Shown piece by piece: positions 27,464 to 36,911 of a stretch of 64,000 bases of DNA. Source of the DNA: Algicola sagamiensis DSM 14643 (lineage in GTDB: Bacteria > Pseudomonadota > Gammaproteobacteria > Enterobacterales > Alteromonadaceae); NCBI RefSeq assembly GCF_000374485.1, contig NZ_KB894491.1, forward strand, positions 122,446 to 186,445, in the 5' to 3' direction. The translations under genes were made by a program, and so were the position numbers. Position 1 is the stretch's first letter, and every line of letters begins with the position of its first letter. Below the pieces are notes generated by a model. That model saw only the letters and a list, made by a program, of their open reading frames with translations, was not told the DNA's origin and did no database searches.

Positions 27464-29472
27464 TGTTTAAGTCGATTCTGATTGCCAATCGGGGAGAAAT
27501 CGCCTGCCGGATCATTGACACCGCACACCAGCTTGGGATCCGGTGTATTGCGGTTTATTCTGATGCGGACAGGGAAGCAAGACATGTTGCACTGGCTGAT
27601 GAAGCCTATCATATCGGCCCCTCTCCGAGCCAGGAATCCTATCTATGCGTCGATAAAATTATCGATATTGCAACACGTGCTGAGGCCCAAGCAATCCACC
27701 CAGGATATGGTTTTTTATCGGAAAGCCCAATACTCGCAAAGGCCTGTCAGGAAAATGGTCTCGTCTTTATTGGACCACCGATTCAAGCGATAGAGTCCAT
27801 GGGATCTAAGTCCGCTGCAAAAATGATCATGGAACAAGCTGGTGTACCACTCATTTCAGGTTATCACGGTGAGAATCAAGATGAATCGCATCTTTGCAAA
27901 CAAGCGCAGAAGATCGGGTATCCTGTCCTCTTAAAAGCCGCTTTTGGTGGCGGTGGTAAAGGCATGCGCGTTGTAGAAAATGCACGTGCATTCTCTGAAT
28001 CACTGGCTGGTGCAAAACGAGAGGCACTTGCCAGTTTTGGAAACGATAAGATCCTGATCGAAAAATACCTTACACAACCTCGCCATGTCGAAGTACAAGT
28101 CTTTGCCGATCAACATGGCAATTGTATCTACCTGGCTGACCGAGACTGCTCTATTCAACGACGCCACCAAAAAATTATCGAAGAAGCTCCTGCACCAGAT
28201 GTTCCCGATGATATCCGCAAAGCCATGGGAGAATCTGCGGTACGGGCAGCAAAAGCGATTGATTATGTAGGTGCTGGTACGGTTGAATTCCTCTACGATA
28301 ATGGCGATTTCTACTTTATGGAGATGAATACACGCCTTCAAGTGGAGCACCCTGTGACCGAGATGATCACAGGTCAAGATCTCGTCCGTTGGCAATTGCA
28401 TGTTGCAACAGGTGGAGAACTCCCGCTTACTCAAGAAGAGGTCACCATTGAGGGCCATGCAATAGAAGCGCGTATCTATGCAGAAGATCCAGACAATGAT
28501 TTTCTTCCAGCGACAGGGAAACTCAACTATCTACGCCAACCGAATATATCCAATCACCTACGTGTAGATACTGGCGTTCGTGAAAATGACGAAGTCAGTA
28601 CTTTCTATGATCCAATGATTGCGAAATTGATCGCCTGGGATGAGTCCCGAGAGCAGGCGATCCGCCGATTGACGAGTGGCATCGATGAATATCGAATCTC
28701 TGGGGTCCAAACCAATCTGGAGTTTCTTTCCAATATACTTGAGCACACCGCTTTTCATCAAAAAGAACTCAACACACGATTCATCGAGACCCATCATCAA
28801 GTCTTATTTTCGGAAGGCTATAAACCTTGTAATCGTGCGTTAGCGCTGGTGAGCCTATATTTGATCCTCGCCCAAACTCAAGAGCGACAACGATCGGCAA
28901 ATACCAGCCAGGATCCCTATTCACCTTGGCATGCATTCAATGGCTGGCGACTCAACCAAACACAAAAACATACACTCGTCCTCATTGATGCATCAGAGGT
29001 TGAACATGAAATCACCATCAATCAGAACCTCAGCAACTATCAGATCACAATTGATGGCCATCTGCTCAAAGCATCCGGTACCCTGAATGAAGATCACCTC
29101 ACAGCCAGTATTGACGGACATCAGGTCAATGTCCGTGTCGCTGCGCATGGAGAACAAATCACACTATTCGAAAAACAAAATGTCTATCATTTTGTACAAA
29201 AAGCCAATCTCTCAACCCCTGAAGAAGAGTCTCATCAGGATGAAAGTGGGCTTTTAGCCCCGATGAATGGCACGATAGTATCGATTTTGACAGAAGTAGG
29301 CCATCAAGTCAGTGCTGGTGAGCCACTCGTGATCATGGAAGCCATGAAGATGGAATACACGATTGCCGCACCCTATGATGGGAAAATCGATGAAGTTTAC
29401 TTTAAAGAAGGCGACTTAATCCAAGATGGTGCAGAACTGTTATCCATGATTGCCAATGAGGAAAAGTCATGA
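27460..29472 (+). CDS. liuD: Methylcrotonyl-CoA carboxylase biotin (alpha) subunit
   Basis: 670 residues. Domains in order: biotin carboxylase (ILIANRGEIACRI at the start; the ATP-grasp loop FGGGGKGMR near 168; MNTRLQVEHPVTE), a central BT-like linker (about 480-590), and a C-terminal biotinyl domain with the lysine in MEAMKMEY. It forms the MCC holoenzyme with liuB. The start overlaps the liuC stop by 4 bases and its stop overlaps liuE the same way. Confidence 0.96.
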   Translation: MMFKSILIANRGEIACRIIDTAHQLGIRCIAVYSDADREARHVALADEAYHIGPSPSQESYLCVDKIIDIATRAEAQAIHPGYGFLSESPILAKACQENGLVFIGPPIQAIESMGSKSAAKMIMEQAGVPLISGYHGENQDESHLCKQAQKIGYPVLLKAAFGGGGKGMRVVENARAFSESLAGAKREALASFGNDKILIEKYLTQPRHVEVQVFADQHGNCIYLADRDCSIQRRHQKIIEEAPAPDVPDDIRKAMGESAVRAAKAIDYVGAGTVEFLYDNGDFYFMEMNTRLQVEHPVTEMITGQDLVRWQLHVATGGELPLTQEEVTIEGHAIEARIYAEDPDNDFLPATGKLNYLRQPNISNHLRVDTGVRENDEVSTFYDPMIAKLIAWDESREQAIRRLTSGIDEYRISGVQTNLEFLSNILEHTAFHQKELNTRFIETHHQVLFSEGYKPCNRALALVSLYLILAQTQERQRSANTSQDPYSPWHAFNGWRLNQTQKHTLVLIDASEVEHEITINQNLSNYQITIDGHLLKASGTLNEDHLTASIDGHQVNVRVAAHGEQITLFEKQNVYHFVQKANLSTPEEESHQDESGLLAPMNGTIVSILTEVGHQVSAGEPLVIMEAMKMEYTIAAPYDGKIDEVYFKEGDLIQDGAELLSMIANEEKS

Positions 29473-30380
29473 GTTTGCCAACAGCCGTTCGCATCATTGA
29501 AGTCGGCCCAAGGGATGGGCTGCAAAATGCGCCCCCTGTATCCATCGAAACAAAGCTAAAGCTGATTCATCTTTTGGAAGAGGCTGGACTGAAAACCATT
29601 GAAGCAGGCGCATTTGTTTCACCGAAGCGTGTCCCGCAAATGGCTGACAGCATTGTATTATTCCAACAGCTCGAAAGAAAGATGGATGTCTGCTACACCG
29701 CCCTCACCCCGAACCTTCAAGGAGTAGAAGATGCGATTCAGGCTGGATTAACAGAAGTTGCCGTTTTTGGTGCCGCCTCTGAGAGCTTTAGCCAGAAAAA
29801 TATCAACTGTTCCATCGCACAAAGTTTGGAGCGGTTCGCACCTGTTGTTGAAAAAGCTAAAAAACATGAGATCCGCGTTCGTGGTTATGTCTCATGTGTC
29901 ATGGGTTGCCCATATCAAGGCGAGATACTGCCAGAAGAAGTGTCACATGTCTGCGAACAAATGTTATTGATCGGCTGTGATGAAATCTCATTAGGCGATA
30001 CAATCGGAACAGGAACACCAGGGAGAACACACCAGTTGATGGATGCTGTGCTCAATAAAATTCCTGTCGATCGTCTCGGGGTCCACTTCCATGATACCTT
30101 TGGGCAAGCACTGGCGAACATTTATGTCGCCCTGCAATATGGCGTTTCAACCATTGATAGTGCAGTTTCTGGATTGGGAGGATGCCCTTATGCCCCGGGT
30201 GCAGCAGGGAATGTTGCAACAGAAGACGTCATATACATGTTACAGGACATGGGGATTGAAACAGGGGTCCATTTAGGTAAATTAGCAAAAGCTGGCTGGT
30301 TCATTTCGGACGTATTAAACACCCAGCCAACTTCAAAAGTTTCAAACGCAATGAGAGCAAAATTAGAAAAACAGGAGTAA
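29469..30380 (+). CDS. liuE: Hydroxymethylglutaryl-CoA lyase
   Basis: 303 residues, a TIM-barrel HMGL-like enzyme. It cleaves HMG-CoA to acetyl-CoA and acetoacetate, the last leucine-specific step. Motifs: EVGPRDGLQN, SCVMGCPYQGEI, DTIGTGTPG, and the signature with catalytic Cys GLGGCPYAPGAAGNVATED. Coupled to liuD by overlap; the CoA-transferase genes that use acetoacetate begin 3 bases downstream. Confidence 0.95.
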   Translation: MSLPTAVRIIEVGPRDGLQNAPPVSIETKLKLIHLLEEAGLKTIEAGAFVSPKRVPQMADSIVLFQQLERKMDVCYTALTPNLQGVEDAIQAGLTEVAVFGAASESFSQKNINCSIAQSLERFAPVVEKAKKHEIRVRGYVSCVMGCPYQGEILPEEVSHVCEQMLLIGCDEISLGDTIGTGTPGRTHQLMDAVLNKIPVDRLGVHFHDTFGQALANIYVALQYGVSTIDSAVSGLGGCPYAPGAAGNVATEDVIYMLQDMGIETGVHLGKLAKAGWFISDVLNTQPTSKVSNAMRAKLEKQE

Positions 30381-30383
30381 ACA

Positions 30384-31082
30384 ATGGCAGGTTTTGACAA
30401 GGTCGTAGACAACTACGAACAAGCAATGCAAGGACTGCAAGATGGCATGACCCTTATCGCAGGCGGATTTGGATTATGTGGTATTCCTGAAGGGTTAATT
30501 GCGGAGATCAAACGGATGAACACCCGGGAGCTCACTGTCGTATCCAATAACTGTGGTGTCGATGATTTTGGTTTAGGGATCTTACTAGAAGGACAACAAA
30601 TAAAAAAAATCATTGCGTCATATGTTGGTGAGAACTCCATTTTTGAAAAACAAGCCATCGAAGGGACACTCGATGTTGAACTAACGCCACAAGGTACCCT
30701 TGCAGAAAAAATGCGTGCTGGCGGTGCAGGCATTCCTGCATTTTACACAGCAACAGGTTTTGGCACTCCGGTCGCTGAAGGGAAAGAAGTTCGAGAGTTC
30801 GATGGCCGTCCATACATCATGGAAGAATCAATCACAGGTGAATTTGCAATCGTGAAAGCTTGGAAAGCCGACCGATATGGTAATTTGGTATACCGAGATA
30901 CTGCAATGAACTTCAATCCTATGGCAGCAACCGCCGGGAAAATTACTGTGGCAGAAGTTGAAGAAATCGTCGAGCCTGGTGAGCTGGATCCTTGTCATAT
31001 TCATACACAAGGGATTTTTGTTGATCGTGTTATCAAAGGCAATTTTGAAAAACGCATCGAACGTCGTGTTACTCGGTCATAA
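30384..31082 (+). CDS. scoA: 3-oxoacid CoA-transferase subunit A
   Basis: 232 residues, the usual size of the A subunit. The glycine-rich CoA loop FGLCGIPEGLI, NNCGVDDFGLG and GGAGIPAFYTATGFGT are family signs. With subunit B it activates acetoacetate to acetoacetyl-CoA using succinyl-CoA, completing leucine use. It is tightly spaced after liuE, so probably in the liu transcript. Confidence 0.93.
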   Translation: MAGFDKVVDNYEQAMQGLQDGMTLIAGGFGLCGIPEGLIAEIKRMNTRELTVVSNNCGVDDFGLGILLEGQQIKKIIASYVGENSIFEKQAIEGTLDVELTPQGTLAEKMRAGGAGIPAFYTATGFGTPVAEGKEVREFDGRPYIMEESITGEFAIVKAWKADRYGNLVYRDTAMNFNPMAATAGKITVAEVEEIVEPGELDPCHIHTQGIFVDRVIKGNFEKRIERRVTRS

Positions 31083-31093
31083 GGGGAAAAGTC

Positions 31094-31750
31094 ATGTCAT
31101 TATCTAGAGAACAAATCGCCATCCGCGTCTCACAAGAACTCAAAGATGGGTATTACGTTAACCTTGGTATCGGCATCCCCACACTCGTCGCAAACTATGT
31201 GCCAGACGATATCGAAGTGATGCTTCAATCCGAAAATGGCCTACTGGGAATGGGTCCATATCCAACAGAAGAAGAAGTCGACGCAGATATGATCAATGCT
31301 GGCAAAGAAACCGTGACCGCTGTCACAGGCGCAGCGATTTTTAATTCCGCAGATAGCTTTGCGATGATCCGTGGGGGACATGTCGATCTCACAGTTCTCG
31401 GCGCATTTGAAGTTGATCAGCAAGGAAATATTGCATCTTGGATGATCCCAGGAAAACTTGTCAAAGGAATGGGTGGCGCAATGGACCTCGTTGCAGGTGC
31501 AAAAAACATCGTTGTCACCATGACACATGCGAATAAAAAAGGGGAGTCCAAAATGCTATCAGAGTGCACCCTTCCCCTCACAGGAGTCAATTGTGTCAAA
31601 AAGATCGTCACCGACCTTGCTGTTCTTGAAGTCAAAGATGGGGCTTTCCATCTCCTAGAAAGAGCACCTGGCGTTTCTGTTGATGAAATTCAACAAAAAA
31701 CCGCTGGAAAGTTGGTTGTTCCAGAGTTTGTTCCTGAGATGAATGTTTAG
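31094..31750 (+). CDS. scoB: 3-oxoacid CoA-transferase subunit B
   Basis: 218 residues. The catalytic Glu lies in QSENGLLGMGPYP; VNLGIGIPTLVANY and GAFEVDQQGNIASWMIPGK are typical of the B subunit. It follows subunit A by 11 bases with a GGGG-type ribosome site. A weak stem-loop (31772-31797) without a T run follows, probably the end of the liu operon. Confidence 0.93.
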   Translation: MSLSREQIAIRVSQELKDGYYVNLGIGIPTLVANYVPDDIEVMLQSENGLLGMGPYPTEEEVDADMINAGKETVTAVTGAAIFNSADSFAMIRGGHVDLTVLGAFEVDQQGNIASWMIPGKLVKGMGGAMDLVAGAKNIVVTMTHANKKGESKMLSECTLPLTGVNCVKKIVTDLAVLEVKDGAFHLLERAPGVSVDEIQQKTAGKLVVPEFVPEMNV

Positions 31751-31863
31751 ACAAAACACAGCTTTGCTCAATGTCGCGGTCAACCTCGATCGCGACAAGG
31801 CTTCAAAACCCACGAATATCATCTATTTTTATAGTTAGCTTTGCGTTAGAAAAGAGGCTTTCT

Positions 31864-32802
31864 ATGAAAACCAAACTGTTGGTTGGCTTGGTCTGTGCAG
31901 TGGCAACAACTTCATCACTTGCAGTCAATCAATCACCCATCAAAATTGCAACCAATAACTGGACAAGCCAAATTGTGCTTTCACATGTGCTTGGACAAAT
32001 TCTCACCAACTCTGGTCATAAAGTTGAATATGTATCAAGCGCAACAAAAAGCCAATGGTTTCGACTGGGAAGTGGCGGTTTGCATGTACAAACAGAAGTT
32101 TGGCAAGGCACCATGGCAGACAAATTTAATGGCATGGTCAAAGAAGGGAAGATTATTGATGCTGGCGCTCACGATGCGAATACCAGAGAAGAATGGTGGT
32201 ACCCAGAGTACGTTGAGCAACTTTGTCCCGGATTGCCCGATTGGAAAGCACTGCTCAAGTGCTCCAAGGTCTTCTCGTCAGATGGAACAGATAAGGGTCT
32301 TTACGTAACTGGCCCCTGGGGTAAACCTGACCAAACACGTATTCGTGCCCTTGGCCTCAATTTTCGCGTCAAAAAAGTTAAATCAGGCGACGCGCTATGG
32401 GAAGAGCTCAAAAAAGCAAATGAAACGAAGAAGCCAATCTTAATGTTCAACTGGACACCAAACTGGGTCGAAGCCATTTATAAGGGCAAGTTTGTCGAAT
32501 TTCCTGACTGGACACAAGAGTGTGTTTCTAAACCAGAATGGGGCCTGAGCAAAGATTATTTGTATGACTGTGGTAACCCGAAAAAAGGCTGGCTTAAAAA
32601 AGCAGTCTGGTCTGGTATGCCGGAAAAATGGCCTTGCGCATTCGATATCGTCAAAAATATGAATTTTGATAACGCAAATATCGCCAAACTCGCAGCATGG
32701 GTCGATGTAGAAAAAATGACGGCGGAAAAAGCAGCCAGTAAATGGATCAAAGAGAACAAAGACAAATGGGAAGGCTGGAAAACAGCCAATTGTAAGTCAT
32801 AA
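31864..32802 (+). CDS. Glycine-betaine/choline-type ABC substrate-binding protein
   Basis: 312 residues from ATG 31864, which opens a clean signal peptide (KLLVGLVCAVATTSSLA). The mature protein fits the OpuAC/ProX substrate-binding family: IKIATNNWTSQIVLSHVLGQ, VQTEVWQG, WWYPEYVEQLCPGLPDW and PILMFNWTPNWVEAIY, with many Trp residues expected of a cation-pi binding cage. No permease or ATPase genes are adjacent, so partners are elsewhere. The ligand (betaine, choline or carnitine-like) is not resolved. Confidence 0.8.
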   Translation: MKTKLLVGLVCAVATTSSLAVNQSPIKIATNNWTSQIVLSHVLGQILTNSGHKVEYVSSATKSQWFRLGSGGLHVQTEVWQGTMADKFNGMVKEGKIIDAGAHDANTREEWWYPEYVEQLCPGLPDWKALLKCSKVFSSDGTDKGLYVTGPWGKPDQTRIRALGLNFRVKKVKSGDALWEELKKANETKKPILMFNWTPNWVEAIYKGKFVEFPDWTQECVSKPEWGLSKDYLYDCGNPKKGWLKKAVWSGMPEKWPCAFDIVKNMNFDNANIAKLAAWVDVEKMTAEKAASKWIKENKDKWEGWKTANCKS

Positions 32803-32822
32803 TCTCACGTTCATAACCCAAT

Positions 32823-32853
32823 AAAGCTGGTGGCATTTGTCACCAGCTTTCAA
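32823..32853. terminator. Terminator between binding-protein gene and purC (convergent)
   Basis: A 10-bp stem (32823-32832 with 32841-32850) and an 8-base loop, placed between two convergent genes. The minus-strand side ends TTTATT, so it may work best for purC. Confidence 0.65.
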
Positions 32854-32874
32854 TCAGAGATGAACAATCATCAA

Positions 32875-33588
32875 TTAATCAAGCGGTACATTGAGGCGAT
32901 GTGCAACTTCTTCGTATGCTTCTACCACACCACCTAATCCTTGACGGAAACGGTCTTTATCCAGCTTTTGGCGAGTTTCTTTATCCCAAAGGCGACAGCC
33001 ATCTGGCGTAAACTCATCACCAAGTACGATTTCACCTTTGTACAAGCCGAATTCAAGCTTATAGTCGACAAGTAGCAAACCAGCTTCATCAAATAGTGCT
33101 TTCAAAACATCATTGACCTGGAATGTCAGCTTTTTCATCTGTTCAATATGTTCATCTTCACCCCAACCGAAAGAACGAATATGATATTCATTGATCATCG
33201 GATCGTGAAGCTCGTCATTTTTCAAGAAGAACTCAAATGTTGGCGGGTTGAGTGTTAACCCTTCCTCAACACCTAAACGACGACAAATTGAACCCGCTGC
33301 GATATTTCTCACAACACACTCAATTGGGAGCATCTCCAGGCGTTTCACCAATGCTTCATCATCAGAAATCAGACGATCCACTTGTGTTGGAATGCCTGCT
33401 TCTTCTAACTTCTGCATGATAAATGCGTTAAATTTGTTATTCACCATGCCTTTGCGATCAAGTTGAGCAACTTTTTCACCATCAAAGGCTGAGGTGTCAT
33501 TGCGAAAATGTAGGATCAAACGGTCAGGATCAGAGGTTTCGTAAACTGTCTTAGCTTTACCACGATAAAGTTCGTTTGTTTTTTCCAT
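32875..33588 (-). CDS. purC: Phosphoribosylaminoimidazole-succinocarboxamide synthase
   Basis: 237 residues from ATG 33588 with GGAAG upstream; the E. coli-like length. SAICAR synthetase of purine biosynthesis. The start [42 protein letters not shown] and [11 protein letters not shown] are conserved. It lies downstream of bamC and is separated from it by a strong hairpin, which may limit read-through. Confidence 0.96.
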   Translation of the reverse strand: MEKTNELYRGKAKTVYETSDPDRLILHFRNDTSAFDGEKVAQLDRKGMVNNKFNAFIMQKLEEAGIPTQVDRLISDDEALVKRLEMLPIECVVRNIAAGSICRRLGVEEGLTLNPPTFEFFLKNDELHDPMINEYHIRSFGWGEDEHIEQMKKLTFQVNDVLKALFDEAGLLLVDYKLEFGLYKGEIVLGDEFTPDGCRLWDKETRQKLDKDRFRQGLGGVVEAYEEVAHRLNVPLD

Positions 33589-33613
33589 GATTACTTCCAC
33601 GTTTTGGTCAGTT

Positions 33614-33644
33614 AAAAAAATGCCAGCGGTCGTGCTGGCATTTT
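33614..33644 (-). terminator. Terminator between bamC and purC
   Basis: An 11-bp stem (33617-33627 with 33634-33644) and 6-base loop. On the minus strand the second arm runs into seven T residues. It lies after bamC and 26 bases before the purC start, so it ends the dapA-bamC transcript or attenuates purC. Confidence 0.75.
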
Positions 33645-33647
33645 AGG

Positions 33648-34712
33648 TTAAATTTCGAGATTTTCTTCTTCTGCGACAATTTTTATGCCTTCATAAAAGG
33701 CTTGCATCACTGCGGCATCTTGTGGCGTACCGGCTTCATCTTCAAAATGGATCGTTGTCTTTTCACCCTCATGTCCAATAATGACATGATAAACGCCATC
33801 TTTGATTGGAATCGGTGGGACATCATCTCCACCTGTCAGCCAGTCCCAAAACCCAGGTTCTGGTTTATAGTAGGTAAGGTAATAACGTCCTTGACTGCGA
33901 TCTAAGTCATCAACTTCAAAGCCCATTCGCTTGAGAATCAATGCCATCTCAGACCAGACAACTTCTTCTGCATAATCTGACTCAAGACGCATTGGCGTTG
34001 ATTTCGCATTGAGTAACAATGTAACTTCACCCAAGCGCTCTTTATGCTTTAGTTTTGTTTGGGTCTTATAGTGAAGGTTATAGAAAGTTAGAAAACGGTT
34101 GAGTTCTTCGACTTCAAGTTGTAACGGTGTCGCTTGTTTATTTGGGTCTTCAATTTGAGATTGCGTGTCAAGTAATTTGACGGACAACTCTGTGATCGCA
34201 TTACTTCGTGACGACGACAACGTATACTGATATTTGTTTCGGCGTACTTCAACATCATCACTAAAGAACCAAAACCCTTCCTCGACGGTTTCAATTCGCC
34301 AATTGGACTGCCAAGTATATGTACCCGTTTTATGCAGCTTCAGTGCATCCTGGGATGAAAAGCGCATTAACTGCCCAATGACATCATTTTCAATGTCTTT
34401 GATACGGCCAAAACGCTCGAAAATGACGGATGCTGCACGCTCCCCTTCTTCTACGCGCGCATTACCAGGCACTGCCAATATCAAAGTTGGCGGACGTAGA
34501 TCTGGATCTTCAGCGGCTGCTACGCCTTGCTCAGTGTTACCTGGAATAGAATAATTTCCCGGGCGCTTTGGTGGCTTTAGATTTTCAGGCACCTCGATTG
34601 GTTTTGAAAGTGAGTATTTTTCATCGACTTGTTCTTGTTCAGAAAAAAACAAGCTGCATCCGCTTAATGTTAATAATGGGAGGATGGCTGCTTTTTTATA
34701 CCAATGATTCAC
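33648..34712 (-). CDS. bamC: Outer-membrane assembly lipoprotein BamC
   Basis: 354 residues. The signal ends in the lipobox LTLSGC (Cys 19). The unstructured N-terminus with the YSLSKPIEVPENLKPP segment is characteristic of BamC, followed by two helix-grip domains (about 90-215 and 235-345). It is a subunit of the beta-barrel assembly machine. The neighbourhood dapA-bamC-purC is conserved in gammaproteobacteria. It is 13 bases after dapA. Confidence 0.92.
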   Translation of the reverse strand: MNHWYKKAAILPLLTLSGCSLFFSEQEQVDEKYSLSKPIEVPENLKPPKRPGNYSIPGNTEQGVAAAEDPDLRPPTLILAVPGNARVEEGERAASVIFERFGRIKDIENDVIGQLMRFSSQDALKLHKTGTYTWQSNWRIETVEEGFWFFSDDVEVRRNKYQYTLSSSRSNAITELSVKLLDTQSQIEDPNKQATPLQLEVEELNRFLTFYNLHYKTQTKLKHKERLGEVTLLLNAKSTPMRLESDYAEEVVWSEMALILKRMGFEVDDLDRSQGRYYLTYYKPEPGFWDWLTGGDDVPPIPIKDGVYHVIIGHEGEKTTIHFEDEAGTPQDAAVMQAFYEGIKIVAEEENLEI

Positions 34713-34725
34713 AGAAGTGCGTCTC

Positions 34726-35604
34726 CTAAATTAATCCAGCAGTGTCTAATGCATTTATGATTGTTTTTTCGTTTGAAGGTTCAAGTGATGTTAATGGCAG
34801 ACGAACCTCGGCACTCTCAATTTCGTCTAAATAGTCCAGTGCCCACTTAGCCGGGACTGGGCTTGGCTCACAGAATAAAGCCTGATGTAATGGCAATAGC
34901 GCTTGATGCATTGATGCTGCATGATCCCACTGACCCGCTAAAGCGAACTCATAAGCTTTCGCCATTGATTGGATGGCAACATTTGCAGTCACGGATATCA
35001 CGCCTTTTCCGCCCGCTTTCACAAAATCTAATCCAGTGTCATCATCACCTGAGAGCAACGTAAACCCTTCTGCACATTCAGACTTGAGTTTTGCAACACG
35101 GGACACATCACCAGACGCCTCTTTTATACCACAAATATTTGGATGACGAGACAAGGTAATGATGGTTTCGTCGGACATATCGACAACAGTTCGCCCTGGT
35201 ACATTATAAAGAATCACAGGTTTATTGGCAGCTTCTGCAACAGCTTCAAAGTGTGCGATCAGGCCTCGTTGTGTTGGTTTGTTGTAGTAAGGCACAACCG
35301 TCAAAAATGCATCAAAGGCAAGCGCATTGAATTGTTTTGTCTTCTCAATCACAGCGTGTGTTGCAATGCCACCATTTCCAACGATGACAGGAAGACGTCC
35401 TGCAACTTGTGCTATCGTAAATTTGACAACGTCAAACTGCTCTTGTGCAGTTAATGTTACATTTTCGCCGGTCGTTCCGAGAGAGATGATCCCTGTTGTG
35501 CCTAGACGAATATGCTTCTCAATAAGTCCAGCAAGTGAATCGTAGTCAATACGACCGTCTGCGTGCATTGGTGTTATGATTGCAACCAGGCTGCCCTGAA
35601 ACAT
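34726..35604 (-). CDS. dapA: 4-hydroxy-tetrahydrodipicolinate synthase
   Basis: 292 residues from ATG 35604, preceded by GGGAGG, matching the usual start MFQGSLVAIITPM. First committed enzyme of lysine and diaminopimelate synthesis. The catalytic Tyr (ILYNVPGRT) and Schiff-base Lys (GIKEASGD) are present, along with the SLGTTGEN loop. It starts the minus-strand dapA-bamC unit, divergent from gcvR; a direct repeat lies in the promoter region. Confidence 0.96.
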   Translation of the reverse strand: MFQGSLVAIITPMHADGRIDYDSLAGLIEKHIRLGTTGIISLGTTGENVTLTAQEQFDVVKFTIAQVAGRLPVIVGNGGIATHAVIEKTKQFNALAFDAFLTVVPYYNKPTQRGLIAHFEAVAEAANKPVILYNVPGRTVVDMSDETIITLSRHPNICGIKEASGDVSRVAKLKSECAEGFTLLSGDDDTGLDFVKAGGKGVISVTANVAIQSMAKAYEFALAGQWDHAASMHQALLPLHQALFCEPSPVPAKWALDYLDEIESAEVRLPLTSLEPSNEKTIINALDTAGLI

Positions 35605-35668
35605 ATTTTCCTCCCAAAGATTGAGGCGGTTATAGTACTGTTCAAGCCCCATAAATACAAGCGAAAAC

Positions 35669-35706
35669 GCGCTTGTTCAAAGAAAAAAATAGCGCTTGTT
35701 CAAAGA
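35669..35706. repeat. 15-bp direct repeat in the dapA-gcvR divergent region
   Basis: GCGCTTGTTCAAAGA occurs at 35669-35683 and exactly again at 35692-35706, a 23-base period. It lies 65-102 bases upstream of the dapA start codon and about 150 bases upstream of gcvR. Two helical turns between copies would suit a tandem regulator site; no regulator is assigned. Confidence 0.7.
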
Positions 35707-35856
35707 TAGTTCTCTGGCCTATTTTTGGACATCACGCGCCTTTTAAAGCGGTTATTTTTGAACATCAATTCGACCTGTAAAAAAGGGTGATTTTCGATCT
35801 GGGTGTGTTACACTCGAATGCTGCTTTAATGAAACTTAGGACGGAATACAAAGGTC

Positions 35857-36375
35857 ATGTCAGTTCAGCTCGTTGTCACCGCGATAGGAGAAGATCGCCC
35901 AGGTATTATCAGTGAAATCACTAAAATTACCAGTGCGTGCAACTGCAATATTATCGACAGTCGTATGGCCCTTTTTGGCAATGACTTTGCCTTTATGATG
36001 CTCCTATCTGGAACACCCAATGCGATTACTTGTTTCGAACATGCACTTCCAGAGTTAAGCCTCGAAAAAAATCTGCTCACTATGATGAAACGCACAAAAG
36101 ATCATTCTGAGCCACAATTTTCTGCACGTTTTAATATTGACTATGAAGGGGAAGACCAACCGGGTACATTGAGCAAAATATCTCAGTTTCTTGCCGATCT
36201 CGATGTTGATATCACAGCCTTAAAAGCAGATTTGGCAGCCGATGATCCAAGTAAAATGGTCTCTACCATGCGTGTCAATGTGCCTATTGATCTTCCCGAA
36301 GATACCTTCAAAGAAAAGTTTACAGAGCAGTGTGAAACACTCAAACTCACCTGCCAATTTACCAAGATCCAATAA
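35857..36375 (+). CDS. gcvR: Glycine cleavage system regulator GcvR-like ACT protein
   Basis: 172 residues with two ACT domains (about 5-75, opening VVTAIGEDRPGIISEITK, and about 90-165, opening IDYEGEDQPGTLSKISQFL). In E. coli GcvR antagonises GcvA at the gcv operon. The position between dapA and bcp is the conserved gammaproteobacterial one. It is 14 bases before bcp and probably co-transcribed. Confidence 0.9.
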   Translation: MSVQLVVTAIGEDRPGIISEITKITSACNCNIIDSRMALFGNDFAFMMLLSGTPNAITCFEHALPELSLEKNLLTMMKRTKDHSEPQFSARFNIDYEGEDQPGTLSKISQFLADLDVDITALKADLAADDPSKMVSTMRVNVPIDLPEDTFKEKFTEQCETLKLTCQFTKIQ

Positions 36376-36389
36376 AGGTAGAATCCAAC

Positions 36390-36866
36390 ATGAACACACT
36401 GCAAGCAGGTGATAAAGCACCTGACTTTACGTTACAGGATCAACACGATAATTCTGTGACCTTGTCTCAATTCGCTGGCAAGAAAAACGTCCTGGTTTAT
36501 TTTTATCCAAAAGCAATGACACCAGGATGTACCGTACAAGCACAAGGCTTAAGAGACATTCAAACACAGATTCAGGAGAAGGATACTGTTGTACTTGGCA
36601 TCAGCATTGACCCAGTCAAACGTCTGACAAAATTCGAAGAAAAACATGACCTTAATTTCACGCTTTTATCTGACGAAGATCATCAGATTGCGGACGCCTT
36701 TGGTGTCTGGGGCCTCAAGAAGTTTATGGGGAAAGAATATGATGGGATCCATCGCCTCAGCTTCCTCATTGATAAAGAAGGCACTGTGATCCATGTCTTT
36801 AATAAATTTAAAACCAAAGATCATCACACAGTCGTATTAGAAAAACTCAACGAGCTTCTTGCTTAG
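36390..36866 (+). CDS. bcp: Thioredoxin-dependent peroxiredoxin Bcp, single-cysteine form
   Basis: 158 residues, AhpC/TSA fold. The peroxidatic Cys 47 is in KAMTPGCTVQAQGLRD. In E. coli Bcp the Gln of the AQG segment is the resolving Cys 50; here no second Cys occurs anywhere in the protein, so it must be resolved by an external thiol. The remaining signature FTLLSDEDHQIADAFGVWG is normal. AGG precedes the ATG. Confidence 0.93.
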   Translation: MNTLQAGDKAPDFTLQDQHDNSVTLSQFAGKKNVLVYFYPKAMTPGCTVQAQGLRDIQTQIQEKDTVVLGISIDPVKRLTKFEEKHDLNFTLLSDEDHQIADAFGVWGLKKFMGKEYDGIHRLSFLIDKEGTVIHVFNKFKTKDHHTVVLEKLNELLA

Positions 36867-36911
36867 CTGCTTCGTTGATTTGAGCTTAGGTCGTGTTTCA
36901 ATAGCACGGCC

